DNA of 64,000 nucleotides from Bradyrhizobium sp. CB1015 (GTDB taxonomy: Bacteria; Pseudomonadota; Alphaproteobacteria; Rhizobiales; Xanthobacteraceae): positions 3,100,001-3,164,000 of the forward strand of contig NZ_CP104174.1 of NCBI RefSeq assembly GCF_025200925.1. Reading direction: 5' to 3'. The translations under genes were made by a program, and so were the position numbers. Positions 26,358 to 34,211 of the stretch are shown piece after piece (the stretch's first letter is position 1; the number at the start of each line of letters is the position of its first letter). The notes beneath the pieces are model-generated. The model had not been told where the DNA came from. It did no database searches and saw nothing but the letters and a program-made list of their open reading frames with translations.

Positions 26358-27325
26358 GGGATCGCCTTGAAATCGATTGTCTTCGCAAGATCAGCGAGGC
26401 GCCGATGGTATTGCTCCAGCAAAGCGGCGAATTCGGACGGGCTGCCGGGACGGGCGGCCTGTCCGACGGCGGCCAGTCTCTCACGAATGGCTGGATCGCC
26501 TGCAATGTCGCGGACGTCGGACGCAATCCGGTCGCGCAGCGCATCCGGCATTCCGCGCTTGCCGTAAAAGCCCACCACGCCGTCCATTCGAAGTTGGGGA
26601 TATCCGGCTTCGGTGACTGTCGGCACGTCAGGGACGAGCGGCATGCGATGCTCGCTCGCCACCGCAAGCAGCCGCGCTTTGCCCGACTGCACCTGCGGCA
26701 TGATCACACCCAGCGCGTGAACGAATATATCGATACGGCCCTCGCCAAGATCCTGGAGAGCAGGCGCAATCTCGCGATAGGGGACGACGGCGAGATCCAG
26801 CTTCGAGGTCTTGAAGAACCCTCCGACGACGAAGGGCGGAAGTCCAGGCGAGCCGCCCCAGTTCAGCTTGCCCGGTTGAGCGCGAGCGGTTTGAACCAGA
26901 CCGTCGAGCGAGCGGATCGAGCTCTTCTCGCTAGCCGCTATCGCGAGGACAACGTCCGAAGTCGGGCATATCGGGACCAGCTCACGCACCGGATCATAGG
27001 GCAATTTCTCGCGCGCAATCGGGTGCACGGTATATATGGCCGAGATTGCATAAAGCAGGGTGTGATCATCTTCGGCGCCGAGAAAGGCTGAAACGCCGAT
27101 CACCCCATCGGCTCCCGGCCGATTGTCGACGATGACGGCCTGTCCCCAGCGTTGGGAAAGCCGCTCCGCAAAGAGCCTGGCGCTGAAATCTGCTGCACTT
27201 CCGGCCGGCACGGGTAGAATCAATCGGACCGTCCGATGCGGCCAGTCGGCGGCGGCAGCGCTGAAGGAAACGACGATTCCGAGAAGGATGCCGATGGCGA
27301 CGGAGGCGCGACTGAAACCGTTCAT
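26354..27325 (-). CDS. Tripartite tricarboxylate transporter substrate-binding protein (Bug/TctC family)
   Basis: A 323-aa periplasmic protein with a Sec signal ending near SAAAADWP. The Bug family is recognisable from WPHRTVRLILPVPAGSAADFSARLFAERLSQRWGQAVIVDNRPGADGVIG, the GGSPGLPPFVVG loop, and PTVTEAGYPQLRMDGVVGFYGKRGMPD. Such proteins bind carboxylates or aromatics; many are orphans without TctAB permeases, as here. It is the first gene of a two-gene unit with the O-methyltransferase, divergent from a wHTH/TPR regulator across a 94-base gap holding an inverted repeat. Confidence 0.85.
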   Translation of the reverse strand: MNGFSRASVAIGILLGIVVSFSAAAADWPHRTVRLILPVPAGSAADFSARLFAERLSQRWGQAVIVDNRPGADGVIGVSAFLGAEDDHTLLYAISAIYTVHPIAREKLPYDPVRELVPICPTSDVVLAIAASEKSSIRSLDGLVQTARAQPGKLNWGGSPGLPPFVVGGFFKTSKLDLAVVPYREIAPALQDLGEGRIDIFVHALGVIMPQVQSGKARLLAVASEHRMPLVPDVPTVTEAGYPQLRMDGVVGFYGKRGMPDALRDRIASDVRDIAGDPAIRERLAAVGQAARPGSPSEFAALLEQYHRRLADLAKTIDFKAIP

Positions 27326-27390
27326 GGGGTCCTCCGTAGCGACCTCTGTTCAACGAGCTGGACGTTTACGAAGACCATACAGGGTCAGAT

Positions 27391-27411
27391 CCGGAGGTGC
27401 TTAACCTCCGG
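27391..27411. promoter_or_regulatory. Inverted repeat between TctC-type and regulator genes
   Basis: CCGGAGGT-GCTTA-ACCTCCGG is a perfect 8-bp inverted repeat, 66 bases upstream of the minus-strand binding-protein start and just before the regulator start at 27420. It could be an operator of the divergent wHTH regulator, or sequester the regulator's ribosome site (GGAGG). Confidence 0.45.
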
Positions 27412-27419
27412 CTTACTAT

Positions 27420-29060
27420 TTGCTCACTGATGACTTATCTTTCGGTGCTGGGATCGTCTCACGTAATCCAGGTCGTGACAGCTTGCGCTATTCCTTCGAT
27501 GAGTTCGTGTTTGACGCTGAACGGCGCGAACTGCGCCGCGGGACGGACATGGTTGTCGTACCGCCACGGGTCTTCGATCTGCTCGACTACTTGATCAGAA
27601 ACCGGGAACGCGTCCTCAGCAAGGAAGAGATCATCAGGGCGGTCTGGAACGGTCGTGTCGTATCCGACGCCGCGCTGACCACTCGGCTGAACGCGGCTCG
27701 AAACGCGATCGGCGATTCCGGCGAGGCGCAGCGCTTCATCAAGACGTTGCCGCGCAAGGGCTATCGCTTCATCGGACGCGTCCAGGAGGGCCAGGGAGAC
27801 GCAGATCCCATCATCGCCGGTCGCCAGATCGAACCAGGTCAGCCGGCTCTCAGGCTGCCGGATAAGCCTTCCATCGCCGTTCTCCCCTTTGTCAACATGA
27901 GCCCTGATCCCGAGCAGGACTATTTTGCTGACGGAATGGTCGATGACATCATCACTGCGCTGTCGCGCTTCAAGGCGCTGGTCGTCATTGCTCGGAACTC
28001 CAGCTTCACTTTCAGAGGACGCTCGGTCGACGTGAAACAGGTCGGGCGCGATCTCGGGGTGCGCTATGTCCTGGAAGGAAGCGTCCGCAGAGCAGCAGAC
28101 CGCATACGGATCACGGCACAGCTTCTCGATAGTGCAACCCGGGCGCACCTTTGGGCGGACCGATTCGATGGTACACTCGGCGACATATTCGATCTGCAGG
28201 ATCGCGTGACCGAGAGCGTTGTCGCCGCCATCGCACCTGCGGTGGAAAAGGCGGAGATCGAGCACGCCAAGCGTAGACCGACGGAGCGGCTGGATGCTTA
28301 CACCGCTTATCTGCGCGGCACCGCCAAGCTGTACCAATTTGCCAGTCTGCCGGCGAACGAAGAGGCGCTAAGCCTGTTCTATCGCGCAATCGAGCTCGAT
28401 CCGGAGTTCGCATGTGCGTACGGGCGTGCCGCATCTTGCTTCGCCCGTCTCAAGGCCGATGGCCGGATTGCCGTCACGCCAGACGAGAGGGCCGAGGTCG
28501 TGCGGCTCACGCGCAGAGCGATCGAACTGGGCCGAGATGACGCAGTTGCGCTTGCCGCGAGCGGGTGGGCGTTGGCCTTTGTCGTCCACGATCTCGGCGC
28601 ATCTGCCGACTTGACGGAGCGGGCGCTCGTGCTGAACCCCAATCTGGCGGAAGCGTGGCGTTTCGGCGCCTGGGTGAAATGTTGGCTCGGAGAGCCCGAA
28701 GCTGCGATCGAACGCTTCGCGCGTGCCATGCGCCTGGATCCGCTGGACCCACGGATCGGCGGAATGCGAAGCGGGATCGCGCACGCAAATTTCTTTGCCG
28801 GCCGCTATGAAGAGGCGGCGGGCTGGGCTGCGATGGCGTTGCGGGACAATCCGGACTTCCAGCCTGCCCTGCGTATCGCCACCGCAAGCAACGCGATGGC
28901 CGGACATATTGATCAGGCCCGCCGTTTATTGGCGAGGCTGCGAGAGCTAAATCCAGCGCTGGTCCTCTCCAATTTGAAGGATATGTTGGGGCCTTATCAG
29001 AAGGCCGTGAACGTTTCCCGATATGAGGACGGATTGCGCCGAGCCGGGCTGCCCGATTGA
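27420..29060 (+). CDS. Winged-helix (OmpR/CadC type) and TPR regulator
   Basis: About 546 aa from TTG 27420; no ATG lies before the DNA-binding domain, and TTG 27480 is an alternative. Residues about 22-115 form the winged helix (YSFDEFVFDAERRELRRG, PPRVFDLLDYLIRNRERVLSKEEII, VSDAALTTRLNAARNAIGD, IKTLPRKGYRFIG). A TolB-N/FlgO-like domain follows (KPSIAVLPFVNMSPDPEQDYFADGMVDDI .. VRYVLEGSVRRAADRIRITAQLLDS). The C-terminal 260 residues are TPR-like helices. No transmembrane helix separates the parts, unlike CadC itself. Such proteins are common in rhizobia beside transporter genes; signal and targets are unknown. Confidence 0.82.
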   Translation: MLTDDLSFGAGIVSRNPGRDSLRYSFDEFVFDAERRELRRGTDMVVVPPRVFDLLDYLIRNRERVLSKEEIIRAVWNGRVVSDAALTTRLNAARNAIGDSGEAQRFIKTLPRKGYRFIGRVQEGQGDADPIIAGRQIEPGQPALRLPDKPSIAVLPFVNMSPDPEQDYFADGMVDDIITALSRFKALVVIARNSSFTFRGRSVDVKQVGRDLGVRYVLEGSVRRAADRIRITAQLLDSATRAHLWADRFDGTLGDIFDLQDRVTESVVAAIAPAVEKAEIEHAKRRPTERLDAYTAYLRGTAKLYQFASLPANEEALSLFYRAIELDPEFACAYGRAASCFARLKADGRIAVTPDERAEVVRLTRRAIELGRDDAVALAASGWALAFVVHDLGASADLTERALVLNPNLAEAWRFGAWVKCWLGEPEAAIERFARAMRLDPLDPRIGGMRSGIAHANFFAGRYEEAAGWAAMALRDNPDFQPALRIATASNAMAGHIDQARRLLARLRELNPALVLSNLKDMLGPYQKAVNVSRYEDGLRRAGLPD

Positions 29061-29096
29061 TCGCAACGGTTGATGTCGGCTTTCATACCGCCCCTC

Positions 29097-29136
29097 GGAT
29101 GCTGTCGATGGGTTTCGCTGCGCTCTACCATGCTAC
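29097..29136. repeat. Half copy of repeat family B
   Basis: GGATGCTGTCGATGGGTTTC followed by GCTGCGCTCTACC is shared with 35639-35681, with one deleted base. It lies just after the regulator's stop codon, between convergent genes, and could help end transcription. Confidence 0.65.
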
Positions 29137-29159
29137 GCACTGCGGCTTTCCCTCGCGGC

Positions 29160-30179
29160 TCAGGAGAGATCCGGGCAAAGCACGAGCTTGCCTTCGAGAC
29201 CGCCAGCCTCGAGGCGACGGTGAGCATCGGCGACCTCCTCGAAGGAGATCCGCTCGGCGATGCGCGGCCGAATGGCACCACTTGCCAGCAGCCCGAACAG
29301 TTGCTCCAGGTCCTCCTTGAACCAGCTGGGATGTCGCGCCCGCATGGCATTGACCGAGTAGAAGCGGGCTCGCTTGCCACCGGGCAACAATCTCCACAGG
29401 TACAGTCGCGCGATCTCCATCACGATAGGGAGCATCCGACGCTGTGCCTGCACACTCGCCGAAAAGCCGATGGCACAGAGCAGTCCACCGGGCTTGAGCG
29501 CCGCGTATGAGCGGCGATAGCCGTCTTCGCCAACGCCGTCGACGATGACGTCGAATCCGCCCGGCAGAATCCGCGTGAAGTCCTCATGCTGGTAGTCGAT
29601 CGGCGCTGCCCCCAGATTTTGGACGAGGGCCATGTGCTCGCTGCGTACAGTGCCCCACAACTCGAGGCCGGCCAATCTCCCAAGCACGAGCAGAGCCTGG
29701 CCGACCGCGCCGGCGGCCCCATGGACGAGCACACGTTGGCCTCGCTGCACCTTGGCCGCGCGGTGTAGAAGCTGGTACGCGGTCGTCCAGCTCAAGATCA
29801 GAGCGGCCGCTTCAGCGGCGTCCACGCCCACCGGCACGCGGGTCAGGTCGTTGGCCCGAAGCGTGCGATACTCGGCGTTTGACCCGACCACCGTCATGTC
29901 GGCCACGCGGTCGCCGATCTGAAAGTCGCGCACGCTTTCGCCGAGCTGATCGATTGCTCCCACTACGTCGTAGCCCATCACGAACGGCGGCCGGAGGCGC
30001 ATCGTTTGCGGGTATAGGTGGCGCCTGATCAGCACCTCGGTGTAGTTGAGGCTCGACGCGAGCACGCGAACGCGCACCTCGCCCCGGCCAGCGGTCGGCA
30101 GGGGAGCATCGACAACCTCCAGTGTCTCGGGATCACCGAAGCGGCTGACCTGAACAACGCGATTGCGCTGCTCCATCAT
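29160..30179 (-). CDS. Zinc-independent medium-chain dehydrogenase (quinone oxidoreductase-like)
   Basis: About 339 aa from ATG 30179, because GGAG stands 6 bases before it; a longer reading begins at 30203. The fold is GroES-like (VRVRVLASSLNYTEVLIRRHLYP, PFVMGYDVVGAIDQLG) then a Rossmann domain with the NADPH motif VLVHGAAGAVGQALL. The structural and catalytic zinc ligands are absent, placing it with QOR/VAT-1-like reductases. It may reduce quinones or enals. A FixK/FNR box 69 bases upstream suggests oxygen-responsive expression together with the divergent small gene. Confidence 0.82.
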   Translation of the reverse strand: MMEQRNRVVQVSRFGDPETLEVVDAPLPTAGRGEVRVRVLASSLNYTEVLIRRHLYPQTMRLRPPFVMGYDVVGAIDQLGESVRDFQIGDRVADMTVVGSNAEYRTLRANDLTRVPVGVDAAEAAALILSWTTAYQLLHRAAKVQRGQRVLVHGAAGAVGQALLVLGRLAGLELWGTVRSEHMALVQNLGAAPIDYQHEDFTRILPGGFDVIVDGVGEDGYRRSYAALKPGGLLCAIGFSASVQAQRRMLPIVMEIARLYLWRLLPGGKRARFYSVNAMRARHPSWFKEDLEQLFGLLASGAIRPRIAERISFEEVADAHRRLEAGGLEGKLVLCPDLS

Positions 30180-30247
30180 GGCAATCTCCATGCAATGCCG
30201 CAATTCAGCGCAAGGGAGGCAGACTGCAGTCGAGCTTGAACGGTGGA

Positions 30248-30261
30248 TTGATCCAGATCAA
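30248..30261. promoter_or_regulatory. FixK/FNR box between divergent oxidoreductase and small GYD-like gene
   Basis: TTGATCCAGATCAA is a perfect TTGA-N6-TCAA palindrome, identical as read toward its gene to the one at 25262-25275. It lies 69 bases from the minus-strand start (30179) and 88 bases from the plus-strand start (30349), so it can serve either gene. Confidence 0.7.
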
Positions 30262-30348
30262 GCTTGAGCGTGCACTGCTTGAAATTCTCCTCGGGCCAAA
30301 CGACCAAACCGGGTTGTCTGGCGCCATCATTCATCATTGGAGGGGAAT

Positions 30349-30660
30349 ATGCCTTCAGTCGTTATGCAGTTCGTTTCGCATCCAAGGCCCGGTAGCGATC
30401 TTGCGACGGTCCTGCAGCTGGCAAAGGAGGGCGCGACACTCTGGAGGAAACATGGGGCCGATGTTAGCTATTGGTCGGTGATCGGTGGCGAGATCGGGAA
30501 CTACGCCTTCGTGGCCCGCTTTGAGAGCGTCGAAGCCTATGGTCGCACCTTGGCGTCGCTGGGCGCCGATCCGGCTTTCGTTGAATTTCAAGCCAAGCGG
30601 CTGAAGGCAGGGCAATCGGATTGGGTGCGCTCCAACGTTGCCGTCCAGGTTGATCTTTGA
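30349..30660 (+). CDS. Small dimeric alpha/beta-barrel (GYD/ABM-like) protein
   Basis: A 103-aa soluble protein with a strong ribosome site (GGAGGGG) before ATG 30349. It reads MPSVVMQFVSHPRPGSDLATVLQLAKEGATLWRKHG .. VSYWSVIGGEIGNYAFVARFESVEAYGRTLASLGADPAFVEFQ. The beta-alpha-beta-beta-alpha pattern resembles the ferredoxin-like fold of NIPSNAP, ABM and GYD proteins. No haem or metal ligand is obvious. It is preceded by a FixK/FNR box and followed by a clear terminator, so it forms its own transcript and is probably raised at low oxygen. Confidence 0.72.
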   Translation: MPSVVMQFVSHPRPGSDLATVLQLAKEGATLWRKHGADVSYWSVIGGEIGNYAFVARFESVEAYGRTLASLGADPAFVEFQAKRLKAGQSDWVRSNVAVQVDL

Positions 30661-30684
30661 GGGAGCGCCTTCGCTCGTGCCTGC

Positions 30685-30706
30685 GAGACCGCCTTCGGGC
30701 GGTCTC
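30685..30706. terminator. Hairpin terminator with TTCG tetraloop
   Basis: GAGACCGCC-TTCG-GGCGGTCTC is a perfect 9-bp stem with the very stable UUCG loop, followed by TTGCT. It sits between a plus-strand gene ending at 30660 and a minus-strand small gene ending at 30710 and can end both transcripts. Confidence 0.75.
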
Positions 30707-30709
30707 TTG

Positions 30710-30886
30710 CTAAGACCGGCGCCGCGTGGCCGAGGTACCAGTGGCCCTTGAACGTCTGCGGATTCGTCTTTCCTCAGCTTTTTCCAGGCGGATACGAAGG
30801 TTCTGAAGCTCTGCCAGTTGAGAGCTGAGAGACGAAACACGTTGACGCAGAATCGCAATACGGTCGCACCGACCACGAGTACTCAT
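30710..30886 (-). CDS. Small basic coiled-coil protein (58 aa)
   Basis: From ATG 30886 the product begins MSTRGRCDRIAILRQRV and continues with SSLSSQLAELQNLRIRLEKAEERR before a basic tail RIRRRSRATGTSATRRRS. Leucines spaced at heptads predict one helix able to form a coiled coil; the Arg-rich end could bind nucleic acid or membrane. The ribosome site is weak (GGGG). Support comes from the codon pattern and the shared terminator immediately after its stop. The frame is open further upstream, but through an 18-base tandem duplication. Confidence 0.42.
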   Translation of the reverse strand: MSTRGRCDRIAILRQRVSSLSSQLAELQNLRIRLEKAEERRIRRRSRATGTSATRRRS

Positions 30887-30910
30887 GACGCGCCCCAAAA
30901 CTGTGACTGT

Positions 30911-30946
30911 TAAGAAATGACCGACTTGTAAGAAATGACCGACTTG
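30911..30946. repeat. Perfect 18-bp tandem duplication
   Basis: TAAGAAATGACCGACTTG occurs twice head to tail. It lies 25-60 bases upstream of the small minus-strand gene's ATG, in its promoter zone. It could be a pair of regulator half-sites or a recent slippage duplication. Confidence 0.8.
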
Positions 30947-31154
30947 GGCGACAAAACAGGACGAAACAGAATGGCTCAAACCTATAGGTCTTAATGACCA
31001 TAGCACAGGTTCATTCACAAGGTGTGAATTGGGCCGACACCCGCGGGAGGAAGCGTGGCGGGTCGGACGGGCCAAAGGTCAAACCGCCGTTGGACCGGTG
31101 ATTTCGGGCGACCGCCCTAAGTCGATTTCCGAACTCGTTTGCGGAAAACCGCTG

Positions 31155-31235
31155 CTAGAGCACAAGCCCCAGCGCCAACCAGGTGGCAACAGACAAACAG
31201 ACGGCAATTCCCAAATACGGCAATGCAATGCGCAT
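31155..31235 (-). CDS. 26-aa single-span membrane peptide
   Basis: CGAGGAGTGACC places an AGGAG five bases before ATG 31235. The product MRIALPYLGIAVCLSVATWL then ALGLVL is one continuous hydrophobic helix ending at a TAG. The Shine-Dalgarno fit and the helix length of one bilayer crossing suggest a genuine small membrane protein. The frame remains open upstream, but that part is AT-rich intergenic DNA. Function unknown. Confidence 0.5.
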   Translation of the reverse strand: MRIALPYLGIAVCLSVATWLALGLVL

Positions 31236-31530
31236 GGTCACTCCTCGATGCCGAGACGCGACGAGAACATGGTCAGATACGCAGATTCGGGGCGCTAGCC
31301 CTATATTCCATGCGATGTATGAGCCGTTTAATCGCATGGGGCGAGCATATTTAATTTGACTTTTGAATTTGGTCAAAATTATATGTACTTGAGTTAATTA
31401 TTATATTTAATTTGGACGTCTCGCTGCGCTGCAACATCATGATCTACGCGTGTTCTGATCGGGTGCCGAAACCATGCAAACAGGCTGGGCGATCGCTCCA
31501 ATGGAGTTGCTCTTGAGAGAGGCGTGATGC
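31236..31530. other. AT-rich intergenic segment
   Basis: The stretch 31330-31420 is mostly A and T (for example TTTGGTCAAAATTATATG and AGTTAATTATTATATTTAAT), in strong contrast to the GC-rich surroundings. It separates the small membrane peptide from the plus-strand envelope cassette and probably contains its promoter. An element of foreign origin or a curved upstream activating region is possible. No gene is seen. Confidence 0.55.
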
Positions 31531-33105
31531 ATGCGCCGATCAATCGATACTGCACCCAAGGGTCGAGAAAGCACCCGGATAGATGATGCGCCGGGGGCCG
31601 CTGGGCTCGGTCACGGGTCGCCGGATCCTGAGACCGAGGATGTCGATCCGGAGGAGGCAACATCGGGCAGTTCGCTCGTTGCGGCTGTCGTTCTGGTGCC
31701 CCTCATCTTCATTGGGGTGGGCCTGCTCGGTGCGTTCGACCCGTTCAAGGCACAAACGACTCTGCAAATGATGCGCATCGACGGCGGGAGCGCCGCCGGC
31801 CTCGACCAGCGGTCTGACATCGGGACCGGATCGCTAGCACTCCTTCAGAGCGAAAGGTCCGAGGCTCTGATGCAAGCGGTCTCGGCAAGCCCGGCGGGAC
31901 CTCGACAGCGGCTCGACGCCGACGCTCCGGGCAGTGACGCGCTCTCCGGTGAGCTGGCCGGCGCGCGCAGGGAGCTTGAAGAGGCGGTCCAGCGCACGCA
32001 CGCGGCGGAAATTGCCTCGGAGGAGCTGCGGCAGTCTCTCCAACGAGAGCAGGCCCGCCGCGCCGCCTTCGCGGACGAACTTGCCGGAACCCGCCGCGAA
32101 ATCGAGGCGCGTATCGCGCAGGCGCGCGAGGTGGACGAGAGGGCCACGCAGCAGAGGGATGCGGCAGCGGGGGAGATCGATGAGCTGCAGCGGTCCTTGC
32201 AGCAGGAACGGGAAAAGAGCGCCGTCCTGGCGAAGCGAGCGAGCGCCGCGCAGGCGATAGCGGCAAGCGCCGAGCAGGAACGCTACGAGGCGCAGTCACG
32301 CGCCGCGGCACTCGCGAGCGAGCTTGCCGGCATGCCCCGCGGATCGGCCATGGCCGACGGTGCGGCGGCGGAGCAAAGCGAGGCGGCGGGCAGGGAGATC
32401 GCGGAATTGCGGCAGTCCCTGCAGCAGGAGCGCGAAAGGAACGCAGTCCTCGCGCAACAGGCGGACGCCGCCCGGTCGGCAACGGCGAACGTTGAGCAAC
32501 AACGCCGTGCCGTCGAAGAGGCCCAGGCTCACGCTGCCGCGCTGGAGGGCAAACTTGCGCAAACGCGCGCGGACATCGAAATCCTGAACGGGCGTTTGCG
32601 CGAGGCGAACGATGCGGCCTCGCAGCAGAGACAAGCGGCGAACCGGGAGATCGCCGAACTGCGGCAGTCGCTGCAGCAGGAGCGGAGCAGGACTGAAGCC
32701 AAGGAGAGAGACCTCGCCTCGGCGTCGCGCCTCACCGATCAGCGCGCCCCGGCGACGCAAAGAAACGACGGCCCGATCATGTCGGTGGCGCAGAACGTGA
32801 CCGCAGCGGAGGCGTCGACGAATCCAGGCCAGGACGAGGTGGAGGCCCGATTGATCCCGCGTGCCAAAGCGTTGCTCGATCAGGGCAATATCGGTGCAGC
32901 GCGGATCGTACTCGAGCTCGCGGCTGAGAAGAACATTGCGCAGGCGACCTTCATGCTCGCGGAGACATACGATCCAGCGGTTCTGTCCGCTTGGGGTGCC
33001 TATGGAACGCGCGGCGAGGCGGCCAAGGCGCGAGAGCTCTACGCGAAAGCACAGAGGAGCGGCATTCGCGGAGCCAAGGAACGACTGGATGCATTGCATC
33101 ACTGA
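31531..33105 (+). CDS. Membrane-anchored coiled-coil protein with C-terminal Sel1/TPR-like segment
   Basis: A 524-aa protein preceded by GAGAGG. After about 48 polar residues, one transmembrane helix (SSLVAAVVLVPLIFIGVGLLGAF) anchors it, leaving a long C-terminal domain. Residues about 130-405 are almost pure coiled coil, Ala/Glu/Gln/Arg-rich. They contain repeated units ELRQSLQREQARR, ELQRSLQQEREKS, ELRQSLQQERERN and ELRQSLQQERSRT spaced roughly 80 residues apart. The last 85 residues (IPRAKALLDQGNIGAARIVLELAAEKNIAQATFMLAETYDP .. AAKARELYAKAQRSGI) look like two Sel1-type helical hairpins. A scaffold role in the cell envelope is the best guess. It leads a four-gene plus-strand cassette. Confidence 0.7.
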   Translation: MRRSIDTAPKGRESTRIDDAPGAAGLGHGSPDPETEDVDPEEATSGSSLVAAVVLVPLIFIGVGLLGAFDPFKAQTTLQMMRIDGGSAAGLDQRSDIGTGSLALLQSERSEALMQAVSASPAGPRQRLDADAPGSDALSGELAGARRELEEAVQRTHAAEIASEELRQSLQREQARRAAFADELAGTRREIEARIAQAREVDERATQQRDAAAGEIDELQRSLQQEREKSAVLAKRASAAQAIAASAEQERYEAQSRAAALASELAGMPRGSAMADGAAAEQSEAAGREIAELRQSLQQERERNAVLAQQADAARSATANVEQQRRAVEEAQAHAAALEGKLAQTRADIEILNGRLREANDAASQQRQAANREIAELRQSLQQERSRTEAKERDLASASRLTDQRAPATQRNDGPIMSVAQNVTAAEASTNPGQDEVEARLIPRAKALLDQGNIGAARIVLELAAEKNIAQATFMLAETYDPAVLSAWGAYGTRGEAAKARELYAKAQRSGIRGAKERLDALHH

Positions 33106-33167
33106 GCGTTGGCTTTGCATTCACGCCGGGACGAGTGGTTGTGCTGGGTCATCCGGAAAGGAACGAC

Positions 33168-34211
33168 ATGAACAAGATGCCAAGATCGCTCTCGTCGCTC
33201 CTGCTCGCCGCGCTGGTGCCGATCGCCGTGCTGCTTCAACCGGCTTGCCTGGAAGCACAAACCGCAAGATCCGCCAAGGCGGAGGCACAAATGGTCCGAC
33301 GGCCGCTCCCTCAGGAGCGCGAAAAAGACCGGATGAACGCCTGGACCGTCGGGCTCGCCGGCGGCCTGCTCGAGGGCGCGCCGATTCGCCTCGCGGCTGA
33401 AATGGCCCGTGTCGTCGACGACGGAGCAGAGCTGCATCTCCTGCCGATCGTCACCCGGGGCGCCACCGACAATCTGAATGCGCTGCTCTATCTGCGTGGT
33501 GTCGATACCGCGATCATCAATTCCGATGCGCTCGACGAGTACAAGCTTCAGGTTCCGCAGATCCAAAGCCGCATCACCTACCTGCTCAATCTGTTCCCGT
33601 CCGAATTGCACATCTTCGTGCGGCCGGAGATCACGAGCCTGCAGGATCTTGCCGGCAAGAAAGTGAACTTCAATACCCAGGGCACCGCAGCCGCCTATTC
33701 CGGACCGCTGATCTTCAGCCGCCTCGGCATCGACGTCGACAAGACGTTCATTCCGCATCAGCTTGCCCTGGAACAGATGCGCAAGGGTGAGATGTCGGCC
33801 GTCGTGTTCATCACGTCGAAACCCGTCGACGCCTTCGTACGCGGTCGTTGGGAGGCGGGATTCAAGTTTCTCCCGGTCCACTACGACAGGAGATTCGAGG
33901 ACTATTATCTGCCCGCGACGTTGGACGCGATCGAGTATCCCAATCTGATCAAGCAGGGCGATCGGGTCGCGACCATCGCGGTGCCGACAGCGCTCGTTGC
34001 GTTCAACTGGCGGCCAGGCTCGAATCGCTATCAACGCGTGGCGCGCCTCGTCGATTACCTGTTCTCGCGGATCGATCGCCTGCAGGCGCCAGGCTTTGAT
34101 CCGAAATGGCGGTCGATCAATCTCGCCGCAACCATCCCGGGGCTCACCCGCTTCCAGGCAGCGCAGGAATGGCTGGATCGCCAGGCGCGCAGCGCCCAGG
34201 CGAAGCCATGA
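33168..34211 (+). CDS. TAXI-type periplasmic solute-binding protein (orphan)
   Basis: A 347-aa protein from ATG 33168 with GGAAAGGAA before it and a Sec signal ending near ACLEAQ. The TRAP-associated extracytoplasmic immunogenic (TAXI) fold is suggested by WTVGLAGGLLEGAPIRLAAEMARVVDD, VTRGATDNLNALLYLRGVDTAIINSDAL, and LHIFVRPEITSLQDLAGKKVNFNTQGTAAAYSGPLIFSRLGIDV. No TRAP permease is near. Long sequence between the signal and the domain is polar. It is translationally coupled to the next gene (ATGA) and follows the coiled-coil protein, so it may act as a ligand sensor for that assembly rather than a transporter component. Confidence 0.68.
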   Translation: MNKMPRSLSSLLLAALVPIAVLLQPACLEAQTARSAKAEAQMVRRPLPQEREKDRMNAWTVGLAGGLLEGAPIRLAAEMARVVDDGAELHLLPIVTRGATDNLNALLYLRGVDTAIINSDALDEYKLQVPQIQSRITYLLNLFPSELHIFVRPEITSLQDLAGKKVNFNTQGTAAAYSGPLIFSRLGIDVDKTFIPHQLALEQMRKGEMSAVVFITSKPVDAFVRGRWEAGFKFLPVHYDRRFEDYYLPATLDAIEYPNLIKQGDRVATIAVPTALVAFNWRPGSNRYQRVARLVDYLFSRIDRLQAPGFDPKWRSINLAATIPGLTRFQAAQEWLDRQARSAQAKP

